Origin: Sphaerisporangium krabiense
GTDB lineage: Bacteria; Actinomycetota; Actinomycetes; Streptosporangiales; Streptosporangiaceae
Reading direction: 5' to 3'
DNA length: 64,000 bases
NCBI RefSeq assembly: GCF_014200435.1
Contig: NZ_JACHBR010000003.1
Span: forward strand, 248,001-312,000
The first letter of the stretch is position 1, and each line of letters starts with the position of its first letter. The position numbers and the translations under genes were made by a program. Of the stretch, positions 51,604-61,674 are shown piece by piece. The notes under the pieces are model-generated. The model made no database searches, was not told where the DNA came from, and saw nothing but the letters and a program-made list of their open reading frames with translations.

Positions 51604-52449
51604 TCAGCCGACCCGTCGCAGGGCGCGGTCGCGGCGGGCGGCCACGCGGGAGCCGGACTCGCGGCGGGCCATCCGCCGCAGCACCACCGGGGCGAGCAGC
51701 AGGCCGAGCGCCGCCCACGCCGTCAGGACGCCGGCGGTCTCCAGGGGCCGCCAGGACGCGCCGATCTCGACGGCGACCGCCGCGTCCGGCAGCAGGGCCG
51801 AGCGCATGCCGAGGCCCATCCAGTAGACGGGGAAGACCTGGGCGACGCCCTGCACCCAGCCGGGCAGCGCGGTGATCGGGTAGAAGACGCCGGAGATGCC
51901 GACGACGGCGAAGACGGGGAGCTGGAGCAGGCCCTGGGCGCGGACGCTGGTGAACACCGAGCCCATGATCGCCCCGAGCGGCAGCGTCGCCGCCATGCCG
52001 AGCGCCAGCACCCAGGCCAGCGTGGGCCACGCCCCGGGGCCTGTGCGCAGGCCCTCCACGATCAGCGTCGCGGGGAGCAGGAAGATGGCCAGGTCGGCGA
52101 GCAGGACGCCGGAGACCGAGATCACCTTCCCGGTGAGGTAGGCGGGCATGCCGTGCGGGGTCGCCTTGGCGCGCAGCAGGGTGCCGTCCTCGCGGTCGGC
52201 GGTGAGCTGCTGGCTCATCCCGATCATGCCGAACGCGGCGTTCATGCCGAGCACGCCGGGCAGGGCGAGCGTGCCCAGCAGGAGCCCGCCGGACCCGAAG
52301 GAGGCGTCGCGCATGAAGAACAGGACGGCCACCATCAGCCCGGGCCACACGAAGTGCGAGACCAGGTCGGCGCCGTTGGTGAAGGACTGCCGCAGCTCGA
52401 TCAGCCCGCGGGACCGGCCCGCGCGCAGCGCCGTCGTGACCGGGTTCAT
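51604..52449 (-). CDS. ABC-2 type exporter permease
   Basis: 281 residues from ATG 52449, overlapping the stop of the ATPase gene (ATGA). About six transmembrane helices are visible, with the ABC-2 pattern: LTADREDGTLLRAKATPHGM before the third helix and GVFYPITALPGWVQGVAQVFPVYW near the fifth. It pairs with the ATPase just upstream to export a drug or lipid-like compound. The substrate is unknown. Confidence 0.9.
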   Translation of the reverse strand: MNPVTTALRAGRSRGLIELRQSFTNGADLVSHFVWPGLMVAVLFFMRDASFGSGGLLLGTLALPGVLGMNAAFGMIGMSQQLTADREDGTLLRAKATPHGMPAYLTGKVISVSGVLLADLAIFLLPATLIVEGLRTGPGAWPTLAWVLALGMAATLPLGAIMGSVFTSVRAQGLLQLPVFAVVGISGVFYPITALPGWVQGVAQVFPVYWMGLGMRSALLPDAAVAVEIGASWRPLETAGVLTAWAALGLLLAPVVLRRMARRESGSRVAARRDRALRRVG

Positions 52450-53372
52450 CGGGTGGCCTCCGTGGTGTCCCGCGTGGCGGGCCCGCTGGTGGACTCGGCC
52501 TGGCGTACCAGGGTGAGGTAGGTCTGCTCCAGGGACGCCCGGTGCACCTCCAGCTCCTGGATCCGCGCGCCGTACCGGGCGAACAGGTCGCGGGCGAAGC
52601 CGGTGGAGTCGGCGGTTCTGCGGGTGAAGCGGCGCCCGTCGCGCAGCCAGCGCACCTCGTCCTCGCCGGTGATCCGCCGCGCCAGCTCGCCGGGCGTGCC
52701 GTCGGCGATGATGCGGCCGCCGTGCAGCATCAGGATGCGGTCGGCGAGCTTCTCGGCCTCGTCCAGATCGTGGGTGGTGAGCAGGACGGTGGTCTCCCGC
52801 GCGCCGGCCAGGCCGCGCACCAGGTCGTGGAACTCGCTTCTGGCCTCGGGATCGAACGAGGCGGTGGGCTCGTCGAGGAACAGCAGCTCGGGGCGGCCGA
52901 CCAGGCCGATCGCCACGTCCAGCCTGCGGCGCTGGCCGCCCGACAGCGTCCTGATCTTCTTGGCCGCGTGCTCGGTGAGGCCGACCGCCCGGATCAGCTC
53001 GTCGGGGTCCCAGGGGCGGGTGATCCGGGCGGTGGAGTAGGCGGCGTAGTAGCCGCCGAGGTGGGCGAGGAACTCGCGCACGCGCCACTTGCCGTGGTCG
53101 CGCCAGGACTGCAGCACGATGCCGAGCCGGGCCCGCCACGCCTCGCCGCCGTGCGCGGGATCGCTGCCGAGCACCTCCACCCGGCCGTCGGACCGGGAGC
53201 GGAAGCCCTCCAGGATCTCGATCGTCGTCGTCTTTCCCGCGCCGTTGGGCCCGAGCAGGGCCAGCACCTCGCCGTGGTGCGCCTGGAAGGTGACGTCGCG
53301 CAGGACGTCGACGGCGCCGTAGCGCATGCGCAGCCCGTCGACGTCGAGCGCGACCTTCCCGCTCGTGGTCAT
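52446..53372 (-). CDS. ABC exporter ATPase (drug-resistance type)
   Basis: 308 residues from ATG 53372. Walker A LGPNGAGKTT (about 41-50), signature LSGGQRRRL, Walker B LLFLDEPT and the switch histidine (LTTHD). The C-terminal extension (about 225-308) with DLFARYGARIQELEVHRASLEQTYLTL is typical of DrrA/daunorubicin-type ATPases. It energises the ABC-2 permease with which it overlaps. Confidence 0.92.
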   Translation of the reverse strand: MTTSGKVALDVDGLRMRYGAVDVLRDVTFQAHHGEVLALLGPNGAGKTTTIEILEGFRSRSDGRVEVLGSDPAHGGEAWRARLGIVLQSWRDHGKWRVREFLAHLGGYYAAYSTARITRPWDPDELIRAVGLTEHAAKKIRTLSGGQRRRLDVAIGLVGRPELLFLDEPTASFDPEARSEFHDLVRGLAGARETTVLLTTHDLDEAEKLADRILMLHGGRIIADGTPGELARRITGEDEVRWLRDGRRFTRRTADSTGFARDLFARYGARIQELEVHRASLEQTYLTLVRQAESTSGPATRDTTEATR

Positions 53373-53614
53373 GTGGTCGCCTTTCTCGGGTGGGGGCATG
53401 CCCCGCGGGGGCGCCCGGGAGGAGGGCATGACGCATCGCGGCGCGGCGTGGCGCCGGGCCGTGGTGCGACAAGGGAAGGGGATGGCGCCGCCGGGGCCGT
53501 GGAGAGCGGGTTACCGGCTCTCGTGCGCGAAGGTGCGGCGGGCGCTCGTCATCCGGCCCGCGGCCTCGGCGTGCGGGCGCTTCATGATCGCGGTGCTGTG
53601 GTGGCCGATCGCGC
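53373..53614. other. Gap between ABC ATPase and HTH gene
   Basis: About 240 bases. On the minus strand a 35-codon ORF (53618 to 53511) starts at an ATGA overlap with the HTH gene stop and reads MSAIGHHSTAIMKRPHAEAA onward, but it has no recognisable family. It may be translated by coupling or may be chance. No other gene is seen. Confidence 0.35.
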
Positions 53615-53848
53615 TCATCGTCGCCTTCGCAGCGCGACGCCCGCGGCGATGAGCCGCTTGGCGTGTTTCTTGTGGACCGCCTGGCGGGTGACGCCGAGGG
53701 CCTCGGCCACCTCGGGCCAGCTCCAGCCCTCGCGCATGGCCCGTTCGACGGCGGCGTCCTCCAGCCGGTCGGCCAGGCGGCGCAGCGCCACCACCGCCGC
53801 CAGCGCCTCGGCGGGCTCCTCGGGAACGGACGGTTCTTCTCCCGGCAT
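53615..53848 (-). CDS. Small helix-turn-helix regulator
   Basis: 77 residues from ATG 53848. An acidic N-terminus precedes LRRLADRLEDAAVERAMREG and the helix-turn-helix WPEVAEALGVTRQAVHKKHA, a sigma-region-4-like HTH common in small actinobacterial proteins. A minus-strand promoter, TTGACT (53880-53885), 18-base spacer, TATGGT (53856-53861), ends 7 bases before this ATG, so the message is probably leaderless from 53848. An upstream in-frame ATG at 53860 would lie inside the -10 box. A large inverted repeat covers the promoter. The ABC exporter lies downstream on the same strand. Confidence 0.75.
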   Translation of the reverse strand: MPGEEPSVPEEPAEALAAVVALRRLADRLEDAAVERAMREGWSWPEVAEALGVTRQAVHKKHAKRLIAAGVALRRRR

Positions 53849-53852
53849 GCAA

Positions 53853-53895
53853 GCAACCATAGTTGACTGATTCCGCGTTAGTCAACCAAGGTTGC
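53853..53895. promoter_or_regulatory. 16-bp inverted repeat over the HTH gene promoter
   Basis: GCAACCATAGTTGACT (53853-53868) and AGTCAACCAAGGTTGC (53880-53895) match as inverted arms at 14 of 16 positions across an 11-base spacer. The arms contain the -10 and -35 of the minus-strand promoter, so a dimer bound here would shut it off. Confidence 0.7.
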
Positions 53896-53994
53896 TAAGC
53901 GTTCGGCGGCCCCGCCCGCCGGCGATGAACGCCCGGACCGGAGAAAGGGGCGTCCCGGTCGAGGAGCGCCCGCCGGCGGCGTGGGGCGCAGGTG

Positions 53995-54321
53995 CTACTT
54001 CTCGGCCGTGCCGGATTCCCCGCGGAGGGATTCCTGGTAGATGTCCGCGTAGGTGGGCGAGTCTTTCACCAGGTCGTCGCAGAAGGCCGCGACGTCGTCG
54101 CCGATGAGCTCCAGGACTCCCTTGCCGGCGGCGGCCCCCTCCTCGAAGAAGTCGAGGATCCCCGAGAGCAGGGTCCCGTCGGTCAGCCCGACCGGCCCGA
54201 CCTTGAAGAAGTACCTCTGGATCTCCTTGTAGACGATCCGGTAGTCCCGCGGGAGCGCCTTGACCCGGGCCATGTGCGCCCGCCACTGCTTCTTGCCCTC
54301 GATGATGTCTTGGATGCCCAC
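53995..54321 (-). CDS. DUF1048-family protein
   Basis: 108 residues, MGIQDIIEGKKQWRAHMARV onward, then LPRDYRIVYKEIQRYFF and GVLELIGDDVAAFCDDLVKD. This is the DUF1048 pattern: a small helical cytoplasmic protein usually encoded beside a PadR regulator, function unproven. It is the last gene of PadR-DUF1048-DUF1048 and begins 1 base after the other DUF1048 gene ends. Confidence 0.85.
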   Translation of the reverse strand: MGIQDIIEGKKQWRAHMARVKALPRDYRIVYKEIQRYFFKVGPVGLTDGTLLSGILDFFEEGAAAGKGVLELIGDDVAAFCDDLVKDSPTYADIYQESLRGESGTAEK

Positions 54322-54322
54322 G

Positions 54323-54679
54323 TCAGCCTCCTGGCCGGCCCAATTTCCTCGCGACGTTCCTGTTCAACTGCTCGCGCCACCGGTCGCGGTAGTTCCGGGC
54401 CCCCTCACCGCCGGCCAGCGCCGCGCAGAAGCCCCCGATGTCGTCCCCGAGCACCTCGTGAACGCTCTGCCCCTCCGACGCCGTCTCTTCGAGCAGTCCC
54501 AGAGCGCCGTCGAGAATCGGCATCAGGTTTCGGCCTGTGAAGTCCCCGTAGGAAAGAAGATGAACCTTGATCTCTTCCCACGCCGCCCGGTGGTCGGCCG
54601 GCAATGCCGCGGCCCGGGCTTCGAACGTCTTCCATTCCCTGGTGAGATCGCTGCCGGTGATGGTCTCCCAGAAGTTCAT
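54323..54679 (-). CDS. DUF1048-family protein, second copy
   Basis: 118 residues from ATG 54679, overlapping the PadR stop (ATGA) behind a long AGGAGGGGGG ribosome-binding site. MNFWETITGSDLTREWKTFE, LPADHRAAWEEIKVHLL and SVHEVLGDDIGGFCAALAGG align clearly with the neighbouring 108-residue protein, so the two are diverged paralogues. They could act as a heterodimer. Confidence 0.85.
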   Translation of the reverse strand: MNFWETITGSDLTREWKTFEARAAALPADHRAAWEEIKVHLLSYGDFTGRNLMPILDGALGLLEETASEGQSVHEVLGDDIGGFCAALAGGEGARNYRDRWREQLNRNVARKLGRPGG

Positions 54680-55002
54680 CTCCCCCCCTCCTTGAGCTTG
54701 TCGATCCGCGATGAGAGGTACTCCCATTTCGCCCAGAACGTCGCGAGTTCTGCGCGCCCCGCGTCATTGAGCGCGTAGAACTTTCGCGGCGGGCCCAGCC
54801 CGGACGGTCGTTTCGTCACCTGGACGAGCCCGTTCTTCTCCAGTCGCAGCAGGATGGTGTACACCGTTCCTTCGATGACGCCGGCGAAGCCGAGTTCGTT
54901 CAGCCGGCGCGTGATGGCGTACCCGTAGGTCTCCTCGCTGCCGATGATCTCGAGCACGCAGCCCTCGAGCGTGCCCTTCAGCATCTCCGTCAGGTCGTCC
55001 AT
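54676..55002 (-). CDS. PadR-family transcriptional regulator
   Basis: 108 residues from ATG 55002, with AAGAGGAT upstream. The PadR winged helix is clear: LKGTLEGCVLEIIGSEETYG, YAITRRLNELGF, and the GTVYTILLRLEKNGLVQVTK wing region. These repressors respond to phenolic acids or antibiotics. It heads the operon with the two DUF1048 genes and is divergent from the rifampicin-monooxygenase homologue 180-290 bases away, so it may regulate that gene too. Confidence 0.9.
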   Translation of the reverse strand: MDDLTEMLKGTLEGCVLEIIGSEETYGYAITRRLNELGFAGVIEGTVYTILLRLEKNGLVQVTKRPSGLGPPRKFYALNDAGRAELATFWAKWEYLSSRIDKLKEGGR

Positions 55003-55023
55003 CCCGATCCTCTTCGCCGCCTC

Positions 55024-55046
55024 GGTACTATGTGGCACCAAGTACC
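55024..55046. promoter_or_regulatory. PadR operator candidate GGTACT-N11-AGTACC
   Basis: A perfect 6-base inverted repeat with an 11-base spacer, 22 bases upstream of the PadR ATG. The AT-rich run ACTATACGGTATCAC just beyond suggests a promoter. PadR proteins usually bind such dyads and repress themselves. Confidence 0.6.
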
Positions 55047-55131
55047 ACTATACGGTATCACAGGGTAGCCGTACGGGCCCCTTCGGAGCCGTGATCATGT
55101 GGCTGGAAAAGGGGTGGACGGCATGACGCTC

Positions 55132-56836
<1,705 letters not shown>

Positions 56837-56907
56837 TCCGGCCACCGTGGTGCGCCCGCCGGCCGAGCGGCCGCACCGGCCCCGCCCGTCGCCTGGAGCG
56901 CCGCGAA

Positions 56908-56932
56908 CCCGCCCGCCGTGGCGGCGGGCGGG
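56908..56932. terminator. Strong 10-bp terminator hairpin
   Basis: CCCGCCCGCC (56908-56917), loop GTGGC, then the perfect complement GGCGGGCGGG (56923-56932). It lies between the convergent rox and threonine-dehydratase-like genes and should end both transcripts. Confidence 0.75.
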
Positions 56933-56934
56933 GG

Positions 56935-57903
56935 TCAGTCGCCGAGGAGTTCGCGGAACCTGCGGGCGTCGATGTTGCCGCCGGAGGCGATGACGCCGAC
57001 CCGGCGCGGGAGGGGGCCGGCGCGCCCGGCCATGAGGGCGGCCAGCGCGGTCGCGCCGCTGGGTTCCAGGACGACCTTCAGGCGTTCGAAGGCGAAACGC
57101 ATGGCCTGGACGATCTCCTCCTCGCCGGCGAGCGCGACCGCGTCGACCAGGCCGCGGTTGACGGCGAAGGTGATCTCGCCGGGGGTGGCCAGCGCCTGGC
57201 CGTCGGCGATGGTGCGGGGCACGGGGATGGTGACGCGCTCCCCGCTCTCCAGGGAGCGCTTGGTGTCGTCGCCGTTCTCCGGTTCCACGCCGATGAGCCG
57301 GATCGCGGGGTGCAGCGCCCGGGCCGTGATCGCGCTGCCGGCCATGAGGCCGCCCCCGCCGACGGGCACGACGAGGGCGCCGAGCTCCCCGGTCTCCTGG
57401 AGCAGTTCCAGGGCGGCGGTGCCCTGGCCGGCGATGACGTCCGGGTGGTCGTAGGGCGGGATGAGCGCCAGGCCGTGCTCCTCGGCCAGGGCGCGGCAGA
57501 GCGCGGCGCGGTCCTCGGTGTAGCGGTCGTAGGTGACGATCCGCGCGCCGTAGGCGGCGGTGGCCGCCGTCTTGGAGCGGGGGGCGTCCGCGGGCATCAG
57601 GATGACGGCGCTCGTGCCGAGCTCGCGGGCGGCCAGCGCCGTGGCCTGGGCGTGGTTGCCCGAGGAGTAGGCGGCGATGCCTCTGGCCAGTCGCTCGGGG
57701 GCGAGCCGGGCGGCGGCGTTGTAGGCGCCGCGGAACTTGAAGGCGCCGGCGCGCTGGAAGTTCTCGCACTTGACGAACACCTCGGCGCCGACCAGGGCGT
57801 TCAGCGTGCGCGAGGTGAGGACGGGGGTGCGGTGCGCGACGCCCTCCAGGCGGGCGGCCGCCGCGCGGACGTCGTCGAACGACACGGGCGAAGCGGTGGC
57901 CAT
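56935..57903 (-). CDS. Threonine/serine dehydratase-like PLP enzyme
   Basis: 322 residues from ATG 57903, with GGGGAGGAC upstream. PLP-binding K56 (QRAGAFKFRGA), AYSSGNHAQATA, and the phosphate-binding VPVGGGGLMAG mark the fold-type II threonine dehydratase/serine racemase/threo-3-hydroxyaspartate ammonia-lyase group. It is too short to include the ACT regulatory domain of biosynthetic IlvA, so a catabolic dehydratase or racemase is more likely. Confidence 0.9.
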   Translation of the reverse strand: MATASPVSFDDVRAAAARLEGVAHRTPVLTSRTLNALVGAEVFVKCENFQRAGAFKFRGAYNAAARLAPERLARGIAAYSSGNHAQATALAARELGTSAVILMPADAPRSKTAATAAYGARIVTYDRYTEDRAALCRALAEEHGLALIPPYDHPDVIAGQGTAALELLQETGELGALVVPVGGGGLMAGSAITARALHPAIRLIGVEPENGDDTKRSLESGERVTIPVPRTIADGQALATPGEITFAVNRGLVDAVALAGEEEIVQAMRFAFERLKVVLEPSGATALAALMAGRAGPLPRRVGVIASGGNIDARRFRELLGD

Positions 57904-57937
57904 GGCGTGTCCTCCCCGGCCCTTCACTCGGAGCGGT

Positions 57938-57958
57938 CCCCGGGCGCATCGCCCGGGG
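57938..57958. terminator. 9-bp hairpin after the antiporter gene
   Basis: CCCCGGGCG, loop CAT, then CGCCCGGGG. It lies about 30 bases downstream of the chaA stop on the minus strand and just before the dehydratase start, so it probably separates these two same-strand genes. Confidence 0.65.
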
Positions 57959-57988
57959 GAGGCCGAGCATATCTTTCGTGGCGCGGCG

Positions 57989-59110
57989 TCAGGGGTTGGC
58001 GGCGAGGAACAGGTAGGCGGCGCACAGCACGAGGTGGACGGCGGCCTGGAGCAGGGTGGAGCGGCCGGGCATGACGGTGAGGATGCCGACCCCGGCGGTG
58101 AGGGCCAGCAGCACGATCTGGGTGGCGCCGAGGCCGAGCACGAGCGGGCCCGACAGCCAGATCGAGGCCACGGCGATGGCCGGGATGGTCAGGCCGATGC
58201 TGGCCATGGCCGAGCCGAGGGCCAGATTGAGGCTGATCTGGGTACGGTTGCGGCGGGCGTTGCGCGCGGCGGCCAGGGTCTCCGGCAGCAGGACCAGCAG
58301 CGCGATGACCACGCCGACCACCGATTGCGGCAACCCGGCGGCGGCGACGCTGTGCTCGATCGTGCCGGACTCCACCTTGGCCAGGCCGACGACCGCGGCC
58401 AGGGCCGCCAGCAGCAGCACGAGGCTGATCATGGCGGTGCGGTTGGACGGGCTGGCCGCGTGGGTGTCGTCCTCCTCCCCGTCTCGGGACTCGCGGGCGC
58501 CGGGGGCGAGGAAGTAGTCGCGATGGCGCACGTTCTGCACGAAGACGAACAGCGCGTACAGGATGAGGGAGGCGAACGCGGCGAAGGCGAGCTGCGGGGT
58601 GGAGAACTCCGGGCCCCGGGCGCTGGTGGTGAAGGTGGGGAGCACCAGGCTGAGCGTCGCCAGCGTGATCACGGTGGTGAGCGCCGCGCCCGTGCCTTCG
58701 GCGTTGAAGCGGGCGGTGCGGGTGCGCAGGGCGGCGACCAGCAGCGACAGTCCCACGATGCCGTTACAGGTGATCATGACGGCGGCGAAGACGGTGTCCC
58801 TGGCCAGGGAGGCGGTGGCCGGCCCGCCGCTGACCATCAAGGTGATGATGAGGCCGACCTCGATGACGGTGACGGCCACGGCCAGGATCAGCGAGCCGAA
58901 CGGCTCCCCCACCCGGTGCGCGACCACCTCGGCGTGGTGGACCGCGGCCAGCACCGCGGCCGCCAGCAGCCCCACCACGACGACCTCGACGGGGACGGGC
59001 AGCTCGCGTCCCCACACCCCGATCAGCATGGCCACGGCCACGATGGGCACGATTCTGGCGACCATCGCCAGGGGTGAGCCGGTGACCGTGGCGGCCGGTG
59101 GGGCGTTCAC
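57989..59110 (-). CDS. chaA: Calcium/proton antiporter, ChaA family
   Basis: 373 residues from GTG 59110, which lies 7 bases after GGAGG; TTG 59113 is possible. About 11 transmembrane helices carry the two alpha-repeats of the CaCA superfamily: HHAEVVAHRVGEPFGSLILA ... VIEVGLI, and later VIALLVLLPETLAAARNARR with LNLALGSAMASIGLTIP. Acidic residues in each repeat bind the cation. A hydrophilic acidic loop (about 208-220) separates the halves. It exchanges Ca2+, and possibly K+ or Na+, for protons at the cytoplasmic membrane. Confidence 0.9.
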   Translation of the reverse strand: MNAPPAATVTGSPLAMVARIVPIVAVAMLIGVWGRELPVPVEVVVVGLLAAAVLAAVHHAEVVAHRVGEPFGSLILAVAVTVIEVGLIITLMVSGGPATASLARDTVFAAVMITCNGIVGLSLLVAALRTRTARFNAEGTGAALTTVITLATLSLVLPTFTTSARGPEFSTPQLAFAAFASLILYALFVFVQNVRHRDYFLAPGARESRDGEEDDTHAASPSNRTAMISLVLLLAALAAVVGLAKVESGTIEHSVAAAGLPQSVVGVVIALLVLLPETLAAARNARRNRTQISLNLALGSAMASIGLTIPAIAVASIWLSGPLVLGLGATQIVLLALTAGVGILTVMPGRSTLLQAAVHLVLCAAYLFLAANP

Positions 59111-59444
59111 CAAAGAACCTCCGTCGATATGTCGATATGTGGTGCGTGGTGGCCGGGGTGGCCGGCCCGCCGGTCCGGGCCCGCCGTCCTGCCACGGCCG
59201 GTCGTCCCGCCCGGCCCCCGCCCGGCGCGGCCCCTTTTCGCCGGGCCGCCGCGGGCGGCGTCATCTGGTGGGGATCCCCGTCGTCCAGTCTCTCGCCCGC
59301 CACCGGAGCCCCGCCATCGGTGCCGGCACCCATTTTCGCTGGTGGTGACCCTGTAGACCGGGACGGCGCGTGCGGGTGGCGTGCCGCGCGGATGAGGGGG
59401 GACGCCGATGGACGCCGCGCGCCCGGGTCCGGCAGGCTGGAGGC
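59111..59444. other. Divergent promoter region, no gene seen
   Basis: 334 bases between chaA and the histidine kinase gene. It includes a tandem GTCGATAT-GTCGATAT repeat (about 59123-59138), right where the chaA promoter is expected. The kinase ATG has only a closely spaced GGAGGC before it. No other structure was seen. Confidence 0.5.
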
Positions 59445-60497
59445 ATGACCGCTGCAGCCAGCCGCCACGCCGGGCCGGGAAGGGACGCGCGCGAGCGCGC
59501 CCGTCCGATGGCCTCGGCGCTGCTCGGGCGGATCATGCTGATCAACGGGCTGGTGTTCGCCGCCGGGCTGACGTTCCTGGCGGTGTCCCCGGCGACGATC
59601 TCCTCCCCTGTGCTGCTCACCGAGGTGCCCGTCCTGGCGGCCGGGCTCGCGCTGATGCTGGGCGCCAACGCGCTGCTGCTGCGCCGCGGCCTGGCGCCGC
59701 TGACCGCGCTGACCGCGCTGATGGAACGGGTGGACCTGCTGCGTCCCTCGGCGCGCTGCACCGAGCCGGGCGGCGGCGAGCTCGGCGCCCTGGTCGGGAC
59801 GTTCAACGCCATGCTCGACCGGCTGGAGGCCGAGCGCAGCACCAGCAGCGCCCATGCCCTGGCCGCCCAGGAGGCCGAGCGGCAGCGCATCGCCCGCGAG
59901 CTGCACGACGAGATCGGCCAGAGCCTGACCGTGGTGCTGCTCGGCCTCAAGCGCGGCGTGGACCGGGCGCCGGAGGATCTGCGCGAGGACCTGCGCACGG
60001 TGCAGGAGACCGTCCGCGCCAGCCTGGACGAGGTGCGCCGCATCGCCCGCCGTCTGCGGCCCGGCGTGCTGGACGATCTCGGCCTCCGGGCCGCGATGAA
60101 CGCGTTGATGAGCGAGTTCTCCGAGGTCAGCGGCGTGCCGGTCACCCGTCTGCTGGACGCGCGGCTGCCCGGGCTGGGCGGGGAGGCCGAGCTGGTGATC
60201 TACCGCATCGCCCAGGAGGGCCTGACCAACGTGGCGCGCCACGCCCGCGCCTCCCGCGTGGAGGTCTCCCTGCGCGCCGAGGGCGAGGGCGCGGTGGTGC
60301 TGCGCATCGCCGACGACGGGCGCGGCGGGCCGATCCGCGAGGGCACCGGCGTCCGCGGCATGCGCGAGCGCGCGCTGCTCATCGGCGCCGACCTGACCAT
60401 CGGCGAGCGGCCGGGCGGCGGCACCGAGGTGCGGCTCACCGTGCCCGCCCCGGGCCCCGCGCGCGCCGTCCCCTCCTCGTCGCGGGAGGCGACATGA
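59445..60497 (+). CDS. Sensor histidine kinase, NarX/DesK type
   Basis: 350 residues from ATG 59445. Two transmembrane helices (about 26-48 and 57-79) flank a very short outer loop; a HAMP-like segment (about 80-130) follows. The HisKA_3 box ARELHDEIGQ has phospho-acceptor H154, and the ATPase domain shows YRIAQEGLTNVARHARAS, DDGRGG and GVRGMRERALLIGADLTI. It passes phosphate to the NarL-type regulator encoded by the next gene, whose start overlaps its stop (ATGA). The tiny outer loop suggests it senses something in the membrane or inside the cell. Confidence 0.92.
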   Translation: MTAAASRHAGPGRDARERARPMASALLGRIMLINGLVFAAGLTFLAVSPATISSPVLLTEVPVLAAGLALMLGANALLLRRGLAPLTALTALMERVDLLRPSARCTEPGGGELGALVGTFNAMLDRLEAERSTSSAHALAAQEAERQRIARELHDEIGQSLTVVLLGLKRGVDRAPEDLREDLRTVQETVRASLDEVRRIARRLRPGVLDDLGLRAAMNALMSEFSEVSGVPVTRLLDARLPGLGGEAELVIYRIAQEGLTNVARHARASRVEVSLRAEGEGAVVLRIADDGRGGPIREGTGVRGMRERALLIGADLTIGERPGGGTEVRLTVPAPGPARAVPSSSREAT

Positions 60498-61165
60498 CCA
60501 GCGGCCGCCCGACCCGGATCCTGCTCGCCGACGACCACGCGCTGGTCCGGCACGGGCTGCGCATGATCCTGGACGCCGAGCCCGACCTGACCGTGGTGGC
60601 CGAGGCGGGCGACGGCGCCGAGGCGGTCGAGCTGGCCACCCGCTCCGGGGCGGACCCCGGCGTGGACCTGGCGATCCTGGACATCGCCATGCCGCGCATG
60701 ACCGGCATCCAGGCCGCCCGCGAGATCTCCCGCCGGGCGCCGGGCATCCGCCTGCTCATGCTGTCGATGTACGACAACGAGCAGTACCTGTTCGAGTCGC
60801 TGAAGGCGGGCGCCTGCGGATACGTGCTCAAGTCGGTCGCCGACCGCGACCTGCTGGAGGCCTGCCGGGCCGCCATGCGCGGCGAGCCGTTCCTCTACCC
60901 GGGCGCGGTGACCGCGCTGATCCGCGACTACCTGCTGCGCCACCGGCAGGGCGAGCCGGCGCCCGAGTCCGTGCTGACCCCGCGCGAGGAGGAGATCGTC
61001 AAGCTCATCGCCGAGGGCAACTCCAGCAAGCAGATCGCCGACATGCTGGTGATCAGCGTCAAGACGGTGGAACGGCACCGCGCCAACGTCCTGGCCAAGC
61101 TCGGCCTGCGCGACCGTCTGGAGCTCACCCGCCACGCCATCCGCGCGGGCCTGATCGAGCCGTGA
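60494..61165 (+). CDS. NarL/FixJ-family response regulator
   Basis: 223 residues. Receiver domain with acidic pocket DD (13-14), phospho-acceptor D63 (LAILDIAMPRMTG) and conserved K (YVLKSV); LuxR-type helix-turn-helix at the C-terminus (LTPREEEIVKLIAEGNSSKQ ... VKTVERHRANVLAKLGL). It is the DNA-binding partner of the kinase upstream, with translational coupling. Confidence 0.95.
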   Translation: MTSGRPTRILLADDHALVRHGLRMILDAEPDLTVVAEAGDGAEAVELATRSGADPGVDLAILDIAMPRMTGIQAAREISRRAPGIRLLMLSMYDNEQYLFESLKAGACGYVLKSVADRDLLEACRAAMRGEPFLYPGAVTALIRDYLLRHRQGEPAPESVLTPREEEIVKLIAEGNSSKQIADMLVISVKTVERHRANVLAKLGLRDRLELTRHAIRAGLIEP

Positions 61166-61295
61166 CCCCCGCCTCGCACGCGTCACACGAACGACTAGTG
61201 ACGAGATACGATTCAGGAAGTATTATTCGGTAGTCGTGTATCGTGCATTGCTGTTCCGGTCACAGGGGCCGGAGTCGCGGGCGAAGGAGGAGGCC

Positions 61296-61670
61296 GTGGA
61301 ACTCGCCGGGCAATTGACCCGCAACGGGACGGAGAACGCAGCCGACCACAAGAGCTGGACCTTCCTCACCAACCACGCCCGGGTGCTGGTCGAGATCGCC
61401 CGCTCCCCCGACGCGCGCCTGCGCGACATCGCCGCCGGCATCGGCATCACCGAGCGTGCCGCCCAGACCATCGTGACCGACCTGGAGGAGGCCGGCTACC
61501 TCACCCGCACCCGGGTGGGACGGCGCAACCACTACAGCGTCGACGCCAGCCGCCCGTTCCGCCACCCGGCGGAGGCCGACCACCGCGTCGCGGGGCTGCT
61601 GGCGATGTTCACCAGTCACGACGAGGTCCGCCCGGCCGACCAGCCGTCGCGCCACCACGGCGAGGTGTGA
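61296..61670 (+). CDS. Winged-helix transcriptional regulator
   Basis: 124 residues from GTG 61296, chosen for the excellent AAGGAGGAGG site; GTG 61236 would extend it by 20 residues across what looks like promoter DNA. A single winged helix: WTFLTNHARVLVEIARSPDA, RLRDIAAGIGITERAAQTIV, the wing GYLTRTRVGRRNHYSVD. This is the ArsR/MarR-like actinobacterial family without a metal site. It probably begins a new unit with the receiver and small-protein genes, as the AT-rich run 61200-61245 looks like a promoter. Confidence 0.85.
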   Translation: MELAGQLTRNGTENAADHKSWTFLTNHARVLVEIARSPDARLRDIAAGIGITERAAQTIVTDLEEAGYLTRTRVGRRNHYSVDASRPFRHPAEADHRVAGLLAMFTSHDEVRPADQPSRHHGEV

Positions 61671-61674
61671 GCCG

